Positions 17,065 through 25,857 are shown, counted from the first letter of the stretch. The stretch: 64,000 nucleotides of DNA from Actinomadura xylanilytica (GCF_030283145.1 NZ_JASNWE010000001.1:1115751-1179750); one strand, 5' to 3'. The notes: generated from the letters alone by a model not told the origin. A program made the numbers and translations.

Positions 17065-18162
17065 ATGCGCGCGGCGCTGCTGCGGGAGTACGGCGCCCCC
17101 CTCCAGATCGCCGAGGTGGAGGTCGGCGCGCCCCAGTCCGGCGAGGTGCTGGTGAAGATCGCGGCGTCCGGCGTCTGCGGCTCCGACCTCAAGGCCATCG
17201 ACGGCAGGAGCCCCGTCGTGTCGCACCTGCCCTGCGTGCTCGGCCACGAGAGCGCGGGCGTGGTCGAGGCCACCGGGCCCGGGGTGACCTCGGTCCGGCC
17301 CGGCGACCATGTGATCATCGCGATGAACGGGCCGTGCGGCCGGTGCCGCAACTGCTCGCGCGGCCGGGCGTTCCTGTGCAGCGGCAAGGCCCGGATGACC
17401 GCGATCATGGGCCTGATGGCGGACGGCGGCACCCGGCTGAGCAGCGGCGGCGAGGTCGTCCGGCCCTACATCGGGATCGGCGCGTTCGCCGAGAAGGCCG
17501 TGGTCGGCGAGGCGATGTGCGTCAAGGTGAGCCCGGACGCCCCGCTCGACCTGCTCGCGCTCACCGCGTGCGGCGTGGTCACCGGCGTCGGCGCGGTGCT
17601 CAACACCGCCCGGGTCGAGGCCGGGTCCAGCGTGCTGGTGGTCGGCTGCGGCGGGGTCGGGCTGAACGTGGTCCAGGGCGCGGTGCTGGCCGGCGCCACC
17701 ACGATCATCGCCGCCGACGTGGCGCCCGGGAAGCTGGAGATGGCGGCCCGGTTCGGCGCCACCCACACCGTCCTGTCCGACGACCTGCCCAAGCAGGTCG
17801 GCGAGATCGTCCGCGGCGGCGCCGACTACGCCTTCGACGTCACCGGCGTGCCCGAGGTGCTGGCCAGGACGTTCGCCGCGACCCAGCCGGGCGGCACCAC
17901 GGTGATGGTGGGCAGCCCCGCCGCCGGGAAGGACCTGGAGATCCCGCCCGGCCAGCTCTTCGGCTCCCGGCGGCTGATGGGCACCCAGGGCGGCGACGCC
18001 ACGCCCGCCCGCGACCTCCCGCTGCTGGTCGACCTGTACCGGCGCGGACGGCTCAACCTGGAGGGACTGGTCAGCGAGCGGGTCCCGCTCGAGGCCGTCA
18101 ACGAGGCCGTCGCCCACGTCCGCTCGGGCGCCGTCGCCCGCTCGGTCATCGTGTTCGACTGA
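17065..18162 (+). CDS. Zinc-dependent alcohol dehydrogenase
   Basis: A 365-residue medium-chain dehydrogenase. The catalytic zinc ligand Cys is in SGVCGSDLKAIDG with GHESAGVV following, and four cysteines in GPCGRCRNCSRG...FLC form the structural zinc site. The Rossmann motif is GCGGVGLN. The enzyme would oxidise an alcohol or reduce an aldehyde with NAD(P). The start is uncertain: ATG at 17065 gives the usual MRAALLREYG N-terminus, while a GTG at 17050 would add five residues; neither has a good ribosome binding site. It diverges from the importer operon across operator site B, which suggests a role in using the imported compound. Confidence 0.88.
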   Translation: MRAALLREYGAPLQIAEVEVGAPQSGEVLVKIAASGVCGSDLKAIDGRSPVVSHLPCVLGHESAGVVEATGPGVTSVRPGDHVIIAMNGPCGRCRNCSRGRAFLCSGKARMTAIMGLMADGGTRLSSGGEVVRPYIGIGAFAEKAVVGEAMCVKVSPDAPLDLLALTACGVVTGVGAVLNTARVEAGSSVLVVGCGGVGLNVVQGAVLAGATTIIAADVAPGKLEMAARFGATHTVLSDDLPKQVGEIVRGGADYAFDVTGVPEVLARTFAATQPGGTTVMVGSPAAGKDLEIPPGQLFGSRRLMGTQGGDATPARDLPLLVDLYRRGRLNLEGLVSERVPLEAVNEAVAHVRSGAVARSVIVFD

Positions 18163-18186
18163 CCGGCGCCCGGCCGCCCCACCGGC

Positions 18187-19794
18187 TCAGGAGCGGGTCA
18201 TCGTGCCGGACACCCCCCAGGTGCGGCCCTTCTCGGTGCCGGTGTAGTTGAACAGGATCGTGCGGGGGCCCTTGCGGGTCACCGTGACCGTCCCGGAGTC
18301 GACGCACTTGTCGGGACGGTCGGTGATCCGCTCGCGCAGCGTCAGCGTGCCGCCCGCGTGCCCGGCGAAGCTCTCGACCCCGCCGCAGCCCTGGTCGGGG
18401 TACCTGATCCGGCCCGGGCCCCGGCCGGCGGGCAGGGTGAGGATCACGTTCAGCATCTTGCCGTCGCTCTGCCGCAGCCGCCCCTTCCAGGTGCCCTTGT
18501 AGGCGGCGGGGATCCCGGTGGGCGGCGGCTTCCGCGTGGGCTTCGGCTTCGGCCGCCTGGTCTTGGACCGCGTGGGCGAGGCCTTCGGCTTCGGCTTCGA
18601 GGAGGTGGCGGACGGCGTGGCCACCGGCGGGGGCGGCTGCGCGCCGGTACCGCCGCCCCGGTCGCTCAGCACGACGATCCCGACCACGGCGGCCACCGCG
18701 ACCGCGATCACGGCGGCCGACACCGCGACGACCCCGGACACGCGCCGCGCGGGCGCGGGCCCGTACGCGGAGGGCGGATAGGGGCCCGCCGCGTTCACCA
18801 TCGTCGCCTGCATCGCGCCCGGTGCTGCACCCGCACCTGAACCCGGTCCTGCACCTGGGCTCGCGCCCGGCCCCGGCCCCGCGCCCTGTCCCCAGCCGGG
18901 GCCCGCGGCGCCTCCGGTGACCGCGCCGCCCGCGGCGGCGTGCAGCGCCGCCGGGGGCATCGGGCCGGTCGCCTGGACCTCCTGCTCGCCGAGCAGGGTG
19001 CGCAGCGCCTCCGGGGCCGGCGGGCGGGCCGCCGGGTCCTTGGCCAGGCAGCGCAGCACGAGGTCGCGCAGCGGCCCGGTCAGCTCGCCGAGGTCGGGGT
19101 CGTCCCGCACGATGCGGCCGACCACCGCGGTCAGCGTGTCGTCCCCGAACGGCGGCCGTCCGCACGAGGCGAAGACCAGCGTCGCGGCCCACGCGAACAC
19201 GTCGGCGGGCGGCCCGGCCCGCTCGCCGGAGAACTGCTCGGGCGCCATGTACGCGGGGGTGCCGATCATGCCGCTGGACGTGATCGTCGCGCCGTCCAGC
19301 GCGCGGGCCACGCCGAAGTCGATGACCCGCGGGCCGTCCGGCCCGAGCAGCACGTTGTGCGGCTTGAAGTCGCGGTGCACCACGCCCGCCTGGTGGATCG
19401 TGACGAGCGCGGTCGCCGTCCCGACCGCGAGCCGCTCCAGGGTGCCGCCGGTGCGCGGCCCGTCGGTCGTGACCACGCGGTGCAGCGAGGGACCGTCGAC
19501 GTACTCGCTCACGATGTAGGGGCGGTCGCCCGCCAGGTCCGCGTCGAGCACGGCCGCGGTGCAGAATCGCGAGACCCGCTTGGCGGTCTCCAGCTCGCGG
19601 ATGAACCGCGCGCGGGCCTCCGGATCGTTGCCGAGCCCGGTGCGCAGCAGCTTGACCGCGACCCGCCCGCCCCCGCCGCTCACGGCCTCGCCCGCGTAGA
19701 CGACGCCCTGGCCGCCCGAGCCGAGCCGCCCGGACAGCCGGTACGGCCCGAGCCGGCGCGGATCCTCTGGGCGCAGCGCTTCGGCCGCTGGCAT
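18187..19794 (-). CDS. Membrane Ser/Thr protein kinase
   Basis: A 535-residue Hanks-type kinase. The kinase domain (about residues 14-270) has the glycine loop GSGGQGVVY, catalytic loop HRDFKPHN, DFG and the APE motif APEQF. A Gly/Pro/Ala-rich juxtamembrane linker leads to one membrane helix near residues 350-372, then a Pro/Lys/Thr-rich spacer and an extracellular domain of about 110 residues with two cysteines. There are no PASTA repeats, so the sensor is of another type. The ATG at 19794 has GGAGGGG four bases upstream. It converges with the alcohol dehydrogenase and is not obviously tied to the regulon. Confidence 0.9.
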   Translation of the reverse strand: MPAAEALRPEDPRRLGPYRLSGRLGSGGQGVVYAGEAVSGGGGRVAVKLLRTGLGNDPEARARFIRELETAKRVSRFCTAAVLDADLAGDRPYIVSEYVDGPSLHRVVTTDGPRTGGTLERLAVGTATALVTIHQAGVVHRDFKPHNVLLGPDGPRVIDFGVARALDGATITSSGMIGTPAYMAPEQFSGERAGPPADVFAWAATLVFASCGRPPFGDDTLTAVVGRIVRDDPDLGELTGPLRDLVLRCLAKDPAARPPAPEALRTLLGEQEVQATGPMPPAALHAAAGGAVTGGAAGPGWGQGAGPGPGASPGAGPGSGAGAAPGAMQATMVNAAGPYPPSAYGPAPARRVSGVVAVSAAVIAVAVAAVVGIVVLSDRGGGTGAQPPPPVATPSATSSKPKPKASPTRSKTRRPKPKPTRKPPPTGIPAAYKGTWKGRLRQSDGKMLNVILTLPAGRGPGRIRYPDQGCGGVESFAGHAGGTLTLRERITDRPDKCVDSGTVTVTRKGPRTILFNYTGTEKGRTWGVSGTMTRS

Positions 19795-19961
19795 GGCCCC
19801 TCCCCCGGTAGGTGAGGCGCCGCCGAGCCGCGCCCAGTTCACGTTGATCTCCCCGATGATCTCCCTTTGGGGCGAAAGGAACGCTACTGACCGATCAGTC
19901 CGGCCGCTACTCGAACCGGGCCGGACGCGCGGAAGGCATGCTCAGGACCGCCGCACCGGTG

Positions 19962-20792
19962 CTACAGGTGGGCGCGCGCGTACTCGTCCAGGACGGGCAG
20001 GACCACCTCCCGTCCCGCCGCGGGCACGCGCAGCACGACCTCCTCGATGCCGAGCGAGGCGTAGTAGCCGAGCTTCTCGCGGGACGGCAGTGTCCCGAAC
20101 GGGATCACCGGCACCGTGTCCCGCCCGGCGGCGGCGCACGCCTCGCGCAGGGCGGGCAGCGCCTCGCGGATCCCGGCGCCGCCGATCGGCATCCATCCGT
20201 CGCCGTACTCGGCGATGTGCGCGAACAGCGTGGGGCCGGGGGCGCCGCCGAGCAGCACCGGGACGCGCCCGGCCGGTTTGGGCCACGACCAGGTCGGCGC
20301 GAAGTCCACGAACTCGCCCTTGAACGCCGCCTCGTCTGCGGTCCACAGCTCCCGCATGGCCAGCACGTGCTCGCGGGCCATCGCCCGCCGCCGCTTCCAC
20401 GGGACGCCGTGGTCGGCGGCCTCCTCGGCGTTCCAGCCGTACCCGACGCCGAGGGTGAAGCGCCCGCCGGACAGCCGGTCGAGGGTGGCGATCGCCTTGG
20501 CGGTGACGATCGGATCGCGCTGCGCGGGCAGCGACACGCCGGTCCCGAGCCGGATCCGGCTCGTCACCGCGGCCGCCGCCGCGAGCGCCACGAACGGGTC
20601 GAGCGTGCGGGCGTACTCCTCCGGCAGGTCGTCCACCCCGGTGGGGGCCGGGGTGTCCCTGGCGACCGGGATGTGGGTGTGCTCGGGCAGGTAGAGGGAG
20701 GCGAAGCCGCGCTCCTCGGCCTCCCGGGCCAGGTCGTGCGGCTCCATGGTCAGGTCGGTGGCGAACATCGTGACGCCCAGCCGCATGCTCAC
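19962..20792 (-). CDS. LLM-class F420-dependent oxidoreductase
   Basis: A 276-residue luciferase-like oxidoreductase. The start SMRLGVTMFATDLTM, ASLYLPEHTHIP, the strand RIRLGTGVSLPAQRDPI and LSGGRFTLGVGYGWNAEE are standard for actinobacterial F420 enzymes of the TIGR03619-like group. The GTG at 20792 is preferred because GGAGG lies five bases before it, while the ATG at 20786 is 11 bases away. It diverges from the hydrolase/LLM operon across two copies of the regulon operator, so it belongs to the same catabolic programme. The substrate is unknown. Confidence 0.88.
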   Translation of the reverse strand: MSMRLGVTMFATDLTMEPHDLAREAEERGFASLYLPEHTHIPVARDTPAPTGVDDLPEEYARTLDPFVALAAAAAVTSRIRLGTGVSLPAQRDPIVTAKAIATLDRLSGGRFTLGVGYGWNAEEAADHGVPWKRRRAMAREHVLAMRELWTADEAAFKGEFVDFAPTWSWPKPAGRVPVLLGGAPGPTLFAHIAEYGDGWMPIGGAGIREALPALREACAAAGRDTVPVIPFGTLPSREKLGYYASLGIEEVVLRVPAAGREVVLPVLDEYARAHL

Positions 20793-20834
20793 AGGCTCCT
20801 CCTCGCGCGACACGGGTCACACCCTATCCACTCG

Positions 20835-20852
20835 ACCAAGCGATTGCTCGGC
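20835..20852. promoter_or_regulatory. Palindromic operator, site C (diverged copy)
   Basis: ACCAAGCGATTGCTCGGC keeps one perfect half-site (ACCAAGCG, the half-site as read on the opposite strand of sites A and B) and a weaker second half. It lies between the divergent LLM gene and the alpha/beta hydrolase operon. Confidence 0.55.
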
Positions 20853-20864
20853 TGTTCGGATTTG

Positions 20865-20882
20865 ATGTAGCGTGCGCTTGTT
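20865..20882. promoter_or_regulatory. Palindromic operator, site D (diverged copy)
   Basis: ATGTAGCGTGCGCTTGTT retains the exact core TAGCG-NN-CGCTTG of sites A and B with mismatches at the flanks. It starts 30 bases after the start of site C, so this divergent promoter region may bind two repressor dimers. Confidence 0.55.
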
Positions 20883-20958
20883 CGGGAAGTCGCGGCCGGG
20901 AGGCCGCGACCGGTGGACCGGCCCCGCAGGCCGGCCGGGAGAACAGAGATGAGGTCCC

Positions 20959-21792
20959 ATGCCCTTCGCCGACCTGGGGGACGTGCGTCTCTTCTACACC
21001 GACGACGCGCCCGGAGACGGCGCCGCGGACGGCACCCCCGTCCTGCTGGTGCACGGCTTCGGCGCGGACGGGCTGGACTGGGCCTGGCACATCCCCGCGC
21101 TCCGCGCCGCCGGCCACCGGGTCATCGTCCCCGACCTGCGCGGCCACGGCTCGTCCTCGGCCCCCGAGGACGGCTACCGCCCCGAGGACCTGGCCGGCGA
21201 CCTCGCCCGGCTGCTGGACCACCTCGGCGTCGGGCGGGCCGTCATGTTCGGCCACTCGATGGGCGCGATGGTGGTGACCGCGCTCGCCCTCGCCCGCCCC
21301 GGCCTGGTGCGGGCGCTCGTCTGCGCCGATCCGGGCTACGGGCAGCCCGAGGAGGTCGCCTCGTTCCTGCCCGCGCTGGTCGACGGGCTGCGGCAGGACC
21401 CGCACGCGGCCGTCCTCCGCATGGAACCGGTGCTCTACGTCCCGGGCACCCCGGCGTTCGTCCGCGCCTCGCACACCCGCAAGATCCTGGCCACCCCCGC
21501 GCACGTGCTCTCCCAGGCGTTCCCGGCCATGTTCACCGCCGCCGGGGCATGGGGCGCACGGCCCGGCTCGGACGGCCCGGTGGCCGCCCGCACCTGCCCA
21601 GTGCTGACGATCTGGGCCGACGAGAAGTCGGCGGCCTGGGAGAACGCACTGCTCAAGCATCCCGCCTCCAAGGCCGTCGCCTGGCCCGGGAGCGGGCATC
21701 GGCTGCACGAAGAGCGGCCGGACAGATTCCTGAACGCCGTCAAGGACTGGCTAGAGGAACTCGACAAGCTCGACAAGGAGAAGTCCGCGTGA
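20959..21792 (+). CDS. Alpha/beta-fold hydrolase
   Basis: A 277-residue alpha/beta hydrolase. The oxyanion-hole motif LVHGFG, nucleophile elbow GHSMGA (Ser near residue 100) and the terminal histidine in GSGHRLHEERP are present; the acid probably lies in TIWADEKS. Such enzymes cleave esters, lactones or C-C bonds of beta-diketones. ATGAGG four bases ahead of the ATG is the ribosome binding site. It ends in a GTGA overlap with the next LLM gene, making a three-gene operon with two F420-type oxidoreductases behind the operator sites C and D. Confidence 0.88.
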   Translation: MPFADLGDVRLFYTDDAPGDGAADGTPVLLVHGFGADGLDWAWHIPALRAAGHRVIVPDLRGHGSSSAPEDGYRPEDLAGDLARLLDHLGVGRAVMFGHSMGAMVVTALALARPGLVRALVCADPGYGQPEEVASFLPALVDGLRQDPHAAVLRMEPVLYVPGTPAFVRASHTRKILATPAHVLSQAFPAMFTAAGAWGARPGSDGPVAARTCPVLTIWADEKSAAWENALLKHPASKAVAWPGSGHRLHEERPDRFLNAVKDWLEELDKLDKEKSA

Positions 21793-23039
21793 AGTTTTCC
21801 ATCTTCCTGAACCCGCAGATCCCCGGGTCGGGCTGGGCCGCCGAGGAGAACGCCAAGGCCAGGCGGCCGATCGGACGCGACGTCGAGTCGTACCAGAAGC
21901 TGCTGGACGAGGTCCGCGAGATCGCGGTGCACGCCGACCAGATCGGCTTCGACGCGCTGATGATGACCGAGCACCACTTCCACTCCGAGGGGTTCGAGTT
22001 CTCGGTCAACCCGCTGATGTTCCTGACCGACCTGGCCGCCCGCACCGAGCGCATCCTGCTCGCGCCGCTCGGCCTGGTGCTGCCCGCCTGGGACCCGATC
22101 CGGGCCGCCGAGGACGTGGCGCTGCTCGACCACTTCTCCAAGGGCCGGCTGCGCCTCGGCGTCGCCCGCGGCTACCAGGCCCGCTGGGCCAACGTGCTCG
22201 GCCAGCGCTGGAACGCCGCCGCCGCCCGCTCGGACGGGTCCAAGTCCGACAACCGCAACTTCGACGTCTTCGGCGAAGTCCTCAAGATCATGAAGATGGC
22301 GTGGGCGAACGACAACCTGCGCTACAAGAGCGACGTGCTCGACTACGAGGTGCCCAACCCCTACAGCGGCATCGAGGGCTGGCCCGCGCAGGAGTGGACC
22401 CAGACCTTCGGCGCCCCCGGTGAGATCGACGAGAACGGCGTCATCCAGTCGGTCTCGGTCTGCCCCAAGCCGTACCAGAACCCGCACCCCGAGCTGTGGC
22501 AGCCGTTCACGGTGTCGGACCGGTCGGTCATCCGGGCCGCGCAGGAGGGCATCATGCCCTGGATGTTCACCCCGAATCCCGACGACCACGCCGCCAAGGC
22601 CAAGCTCTACCAGGAGGAGTGCGCCAAGCAGGGCCAGGACTACGCGCTCGGCGAGCACACCGGCATCCTGAAGATCGTCGGCATGGCGGACACCCGGGAG
22701 GAGGCCATCGCCACCTACGGCAAGGGGATGCAGAAGGACTTCGCGTCGTTCTTCGGCCCGTTCGGGTACCTGGAGGTGCTCCGCAAGAAGGAGGACGACA
22801 GCCACAAGCCCATCTCCCCGGAGAAGGGCGACTTCAAGCGCATGAACGAGGTCGAGATGGCGCTGCTCGGCACGCCGGACGACGTCAAGCGCGGCATCCA
22901 GCGGATGCTAGACCGGATGCCCGACCTGGAGTGGTTCGGCCTGTTCATGCAGGGCCAGCAGGGCGTGCTGCCGCTGGACACGGTCAAGCGCAACCTGGAG
23001 ATGTTCGCCACCAAGGTGATCCCCGAGTTCCAGGACTGA
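21789..23039 (+). CDS. LLM-class flavin/F420-dependent oxidoreductase (long type)
   Basis: A 416-residue luciferase-family protein, longer than the F420 enzymes around it and closer to bacterial luciferase-like monooxygenases. It begins VKFSIFLNPQIPGSGW, with MMTEHHFHSEGFEFSVNPLM resembling the luciferase TEHH active-site segment, and DHFSKGRLRLGVARGYQ. Insertions around residues 140-260 account for the length. The GTG start overlaps the hydrolase stop (GTGA), so expression is coupled. It may be an FMNH2-dependent Baeyer-Villiger or C-C cleaving monooxygenase; this is not decidable from sequence. Confidence 0.86.
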   Translation: MKFSIFLNPQIPGSGWAAEENAKARRPIGRDVESYQKLLDEVREIAVHADQIGFDALMMTEHHFHSEGFEFSVNPLMFLTDLAARTERILLAPLGLVLPAWDPIRAAEDVALLDHFSKGRLRLGVARGYQARWANVLGQRWNAAAARSDGSKSDNRNFDVFGEVLKIMKMAWANDNLRYKSDVLDYEVPNPYSGIEGWPAQEWTQTFGAPGEIDENGVIQSVSVCPKPYQNPHPELWQPFTVSDRSVIRAAQEGIMPWMFTPNPDDHAAKAKLYQEECAKQGQDYALGEHTGILKIVGMADTREEAIATYGKGMQKDFASFFGPFGYLEVLRKKEDDSHKPISPEKGDFKRMNEVEMALLGTPDDVKRGIQRMLDRMPDLEWFGLFMQGQQGVLPLDTVKRNLEMFATKVIPEFQD

Positions 23040-23045
23040 GGGATC

Positions 23046-23927
23046 GTGGAGTTCTGGCTCGGGGCGGCTTTCGTCGACACCCACGAGTACGTCGGGCTCG
23101 CGCGGGCGGCCGACCGGCTCGGCTACGACACGGTCGCGGTGTCGGACCACATCTTCTACACCGACTACGACGCGTCCTACCCCTACACCGAGACGGGCGC
23201 GCCGCCGTACAAGCCCGGCACGCACTGGCCGGACGTGTGGGTCACGATCGGCGCGATGGCGGCGGTGACCGAACGCGTGCGGTTCGCCACCAACGTCTAC
23301 ATCGCGCCGGCCCGTGACCTGTTCACCGTGGCCAAGGCGGTGTCGACGGCCGCCGCGCTGTCGGGCGACCGGACGACCCTCGGCGTCGGCGTCGGCTGGT
23401 GCAAGGACGAGTTCCTCCAGACCGGCCAGGACTTCCACACCCGCGGCAAGCGGCTGGACGAGATGGTCCCGGCGCTGCGCGAGCTGTGGAAGGGCGGCCG
23501 GGTCGAGCACCACGGCGCGTTCTACGACTACGGCCCGCTGAGCATCGCCCCCGTCCCCGGGGCGCCGGTCCCGGTCTTCATCGGGGGCGACAGCGACGCG
23601 GCGCTGCGCCGGGCCGCCCGGATCGGCGACGGCTGGATCGGCAACCGGATCTACTCCGAGGACCAACTGGAGGATCTCCTGACCCGTCTGGAGGGCTTCC
23701 TCGCCGAGCACGGCCGCACCCTGGCCGACCTCGACGTGATCGCGCCGATCGGCGCGCTGCCGACCGCCGACCTGTACCGCAGATGGGCCGACCGGGGCGT
23801 GACCGGCACGATGGCGGCGCCCTGGTGGCTGGCCACCGAGGGCGAGAAGGCCGCGCACGGCACCGCGCCCGGCCTCAAGATCGCCACGATGGAGCGGTTC
23901 GCCGAGGAGGTCATCGCGAAGATGTGA
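23046..23927 (+). CDS. LLM-class F420-dependent oxidoreductase
   Basis: A 293-residue TIGR03619-like F420-dependent oxidoreductase, third gene of the operon, starting six bases after the previous stop with a GAGGG ribosome binding site and GTG start. Motifs are VSDHIFYTDYD, RVRFATNVYIAPARDLFTVA and TTLGVGVGWCKDEF. Its 3' end overlaps the 3' end of the convergent cyclase-family gene by 17 bases. Three LLM enzymes within 4 kb imply several F420 or flavin redox steps in the same pathway. Confidence 0.88.
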   Translation: MEFWLGAAFVDTHEYVGLARAADRLGYDTVAVSDHIFYTDYDASYPYTETGAPPYKPGTHWPDVWVTIGAMAAVTERVRFATNVYIAPARDLFTVAKAVSTAAALSGDRTTLGVGVGWCKDEFLQTGQDFHTRGKRLDEMVPALRELWKGGRVEHHGAFYDYGPLSIAPVPGAPVPVFIGGDSDAALRRAARIGDGWIGNRIYSEDQLEDLLTRLEGFLAEHGRTLADLDVIAPIGALPTADLYRRWADRGVTGTMAAPWWLATEGEKAAHGTAPGLKIATMERFAEEVIAKM

Positions 23928-24582
23928 CGCGGGCGACCGCGCGGACGGGCGCGCCGTCGCCCGCCAGCGCGATCGGGAAGAGGCTCACCTCGACGCGCCG
24001 GCCCGCCTCCTGGGCGTCCAGGAGGCGGTCCAGCGCAGTGAGGTTCTCGGCGATCACCGTCCCCGCGCCGCACAGCACCCGGTGCGCCGCGAGCGTGAAG
24101 CCCTCGTCGCCGGGCGGCGGGGTGCGGTCCACGCTGAGCGCGTCGATCCCGACCGTCCGGACCCCGGCGGCGACGATCGCCTCGGCCGCCGCGGCCGACG
24201 GGTAGGGGTGCGCGAGGTACTCCGCGCTGCCCCAGTACCGCGACCATCCGGTCGCGATGAGCAGGACCGTGCCGGGCCCGAGCCCGTCCGGAAGGGCCTC
24301 CGGGCCGATGGCCGAGCGCGGCGCCATCCCGCGCGCGTCCAGGACCACCGCCGGGCCCGTGAACCGTTCGAGCGGGATCTCCTCCAGCCGCGGCAGCGCG
24401 TCGTCGATGTGGAACGGGGCGTCCACGTGCGTGCCCGACTGCGACCCGAGGTGCAGCCGCGCGAGGTTCACCCCGTCGCCCGCCGCCGTCAGCGCCGGGA
24501 CGATCTCCACCTCCGGGTCCCCCGGATACACCGGCATCCCCGTGACGAGCGGCACGGACAGGTCCACCAGCTCAACCGACAT
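23911..24582 (-). CDS. Cyclase-family protein (kynurenine formamidase-like metal hydrolase)
   Basis: A 223-residue member of the cyclase family (Pfam PF04199). The metal-binding motif appears as GSQSGTHVDAPFHID, and VDLSVPLVTGMPVYPGDPEV is the typical N-terminus. Members hydrolyse N-formylkynurenine, lactones or similar amides with a divalent metal. The ATG at 24582 lacks a strong ribosome binding site; a longer start at 24639 would run into the promoter of the divergent HipA-like gene. It may hydrolyse an intermediate of the local pathway. Confidence 0.85.
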   Translation of the reverse strand: MSVELVDLSVPLVTGMPVYPGDPEVEIVPALTAAGDGVNLARLHLGSQSGTHVDAPFHIDDALPRLEEIPLERFTGPAVVLDARGMAPRSAIGPEALPDGLGPGTVLLIATGWSRYWGSAEYLAHPYPSAAAAEAIVAAGVRTVGIDALSVDRTPPPGDEGFTLAAHRVLCGAGTVIAENLTALDRLLDAQEAGRRVEVSLFPIALAGDGAPVRAVARVTSSR

Positions 24583-24622
24583 GCCGCCAAGTATCGCGCG
24601 GGCACCCGATAGCGTGTGGCGC

Positions 24623-25450
24623 GTGCTGCCACTAGTCAACGCCGTCCGCTATGTGACACCGCTGCGCGAGGGCGGGTCGCTGCCGGGGATCGTCGAGTGC
24701 GACGACCTCGGCACGTACGTGATGAAGTTCCACGGCGCCGGCCAGGGCCGCAAGGCCCTGATCGCCGAGGTCATCGCCGGCGAGCTGGCCCGCCGGCTCG
24801 GGCTGCGCGTCCCCGAGCAGGTGGTGATCGAGCTGGACCCGGTGATCGGCCGGCACGAGCCCGACCCCGACGTGCAGGACCTGCTCAAGGCCAGCACCGG
24901 CTGGAACCTCGGCTCCGACTTCCTGCCCGGTTCGCTCGGCTTCGACCCGCTCGGCTGGCGCCCGGACGCGGCGCTGGCCTCCCGGGTGCTGTGGTTCGAC
25001 GCGTTCATCGGCAACGTCGACCGGAGCTGGCGCAACCCCAACATGCTGGTCTGGCACGGCCGGGTCTGGCTGATCGACCACGGCGCGAGCCTGATCTTCC
25101 ACCACGCCTGGGCCAACGCCGAGCGGCTGTTCTCGGGCCCCTACGACGTCGACGACCACGTGCTGACCCCGTACGCGAGCGAGCTGGCGGCGGCCGAGGC
25201 CGAGTTCACGCCGAAGATCACCGAGGCGGTGCTGCGGGAGGTCGCCGCGCTGGTGCCGGACCGCTGGCTGGAGGGCGAGCCGGGCTTCACCGGCCCCGCC
25301 GCGCTCCGCGACGCCTACGTCGACCTGCTCCTCGCCCGCGCCGGCCGGCCCCGCGACTGGCTGCCCGACCTCGCCGTGTCGGCCCGCCGGCCCGACACCA
25401 CCGCCCGCCGTGGCGAGAACCGCCCCACCTGGCTCGGCGGCCCCGTATGA
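24623..25450 (+). CDS. HipA-family kinase-like protein
   Basis: A 275-residue protein of the short HipA-like group common in actinobacteria. It begins VLPLVNAVRYVTPLREGGSL, binds nucleotide presumably through YVMKFHGAGQGRKALIAE, and carries the kinase-like motifs FDAFIGNVDRSWRNPNML and WLIDHGASLIF. Unlike toxin HipA it lacks the N-terminal HipA subdomain and no HipB antitoxin is adjacent. The GTG at 24623 matches the usual N-terminus; another GTG lies at 24614. It overlaps the DUF3037 gene by ATGA, a pairing seen widely in the phylum, so the two proteins probably work together. Biological role is unknown. Confidence 0.82.
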   Translation: MLPLVNAVRYVTPLREGGSLPGIVECDDLGTYVMKFHGAGQGRKALIAEVIAGELARRLGLRVPEQVVIELDPVIGRHEPDPDVQDLLKASTGWNLGSDFLPGSLGFDPLGWRPDAALASRVLWFDAFIGNVDRSWRNPNMLVWHGRVWLIDHGASLIFHHAWANAERLFSGPYDVDDHVLTPYASELAAAEAEFTPKITEAVLREVAALVPDRWLEGEPGFTGPAALRDAYVDLLLARAGRPRDWLPDLAVSARRPDTTARRGENRPTWLGGPV

Positions 25451-25857
25451 CGCCCCCGAGCGAACGGGGGGCACTCCCGCGGGAGCAGCTCTTCGAGTAC
25501 GCGGCGCTGCGGGTGATGCCCCGGATCGAGCGGGGCGAGGTGATGAACGTGGGGGTGGTGGTCTACTGCCGCGCGCTGGAGTTCCTCGGCTGCCGCACCC
25601 GGGTCGACCCGGAGCGGCTGCTCGCGCTGGACCCGGGGCTCGATCTGGAGGGCGTCCGGACGGCGCTGAAGGGTGTCGCGGCGCTGTGCGGGGGCGGCCC
25701 GCACGCGGGGCAGGCCGGGGACGAGCCGGCGGGGGTCAGGTTCCGGTGGCTGACCGCGCCGCGCAGCACGGTCGTCCAGCCGGGGCCGGTGCACGCGGGG
25801 CTCACCGGGGATCCGGACGCCGAGCTCGGGCGGCTGCTGGAGCTGCTGGCCGGCTGA
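25447..25857 (+). CDS. DUF3037-family protein
   Basis: A 136-residue protein with the DUF3037 signature FEYAALRVMPRIERGEVMNV followed by VGVVVYCRALEFLGCR. It is translationally coupled to the HipA-like gene by ATGA. Function is unknown; the family is nearly always next to HipA-like kinases, which suggests a substrate or regulator role. It converges with the HTH gene three bases away. Confidence 0.85.
   Translation: MTPPSERGALPREQLFEYAALRVMPRIERGEVMNVGVVVYCRALEFLGCRTRVDPERLLALDPGLDLEGVRTALKGVAALCGGGPHAGQAGDEPAGVRFRWLTAPRSTVVQPGPVHAGLTGDPDAELGRLLELLAG

Noticed and set aside
19880..19900. ACTGACCGATCAGT as a TetR-type operator in front of the Ser/Thr kinase gene
   Set aside because: Only 5-bp arms, single copy and no link to a regulator; too weak to list as a feature.
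24623..25857. HipA-like/DUF3037 pair as a HipBA toxin-antitoxin system
   Set aside because: No HipB-type helix-turn-helix antitoxin is adjacent and the kinase lacks the HipA N-terminal subdomain; the pair is a separate common actinobacterial arrangement.
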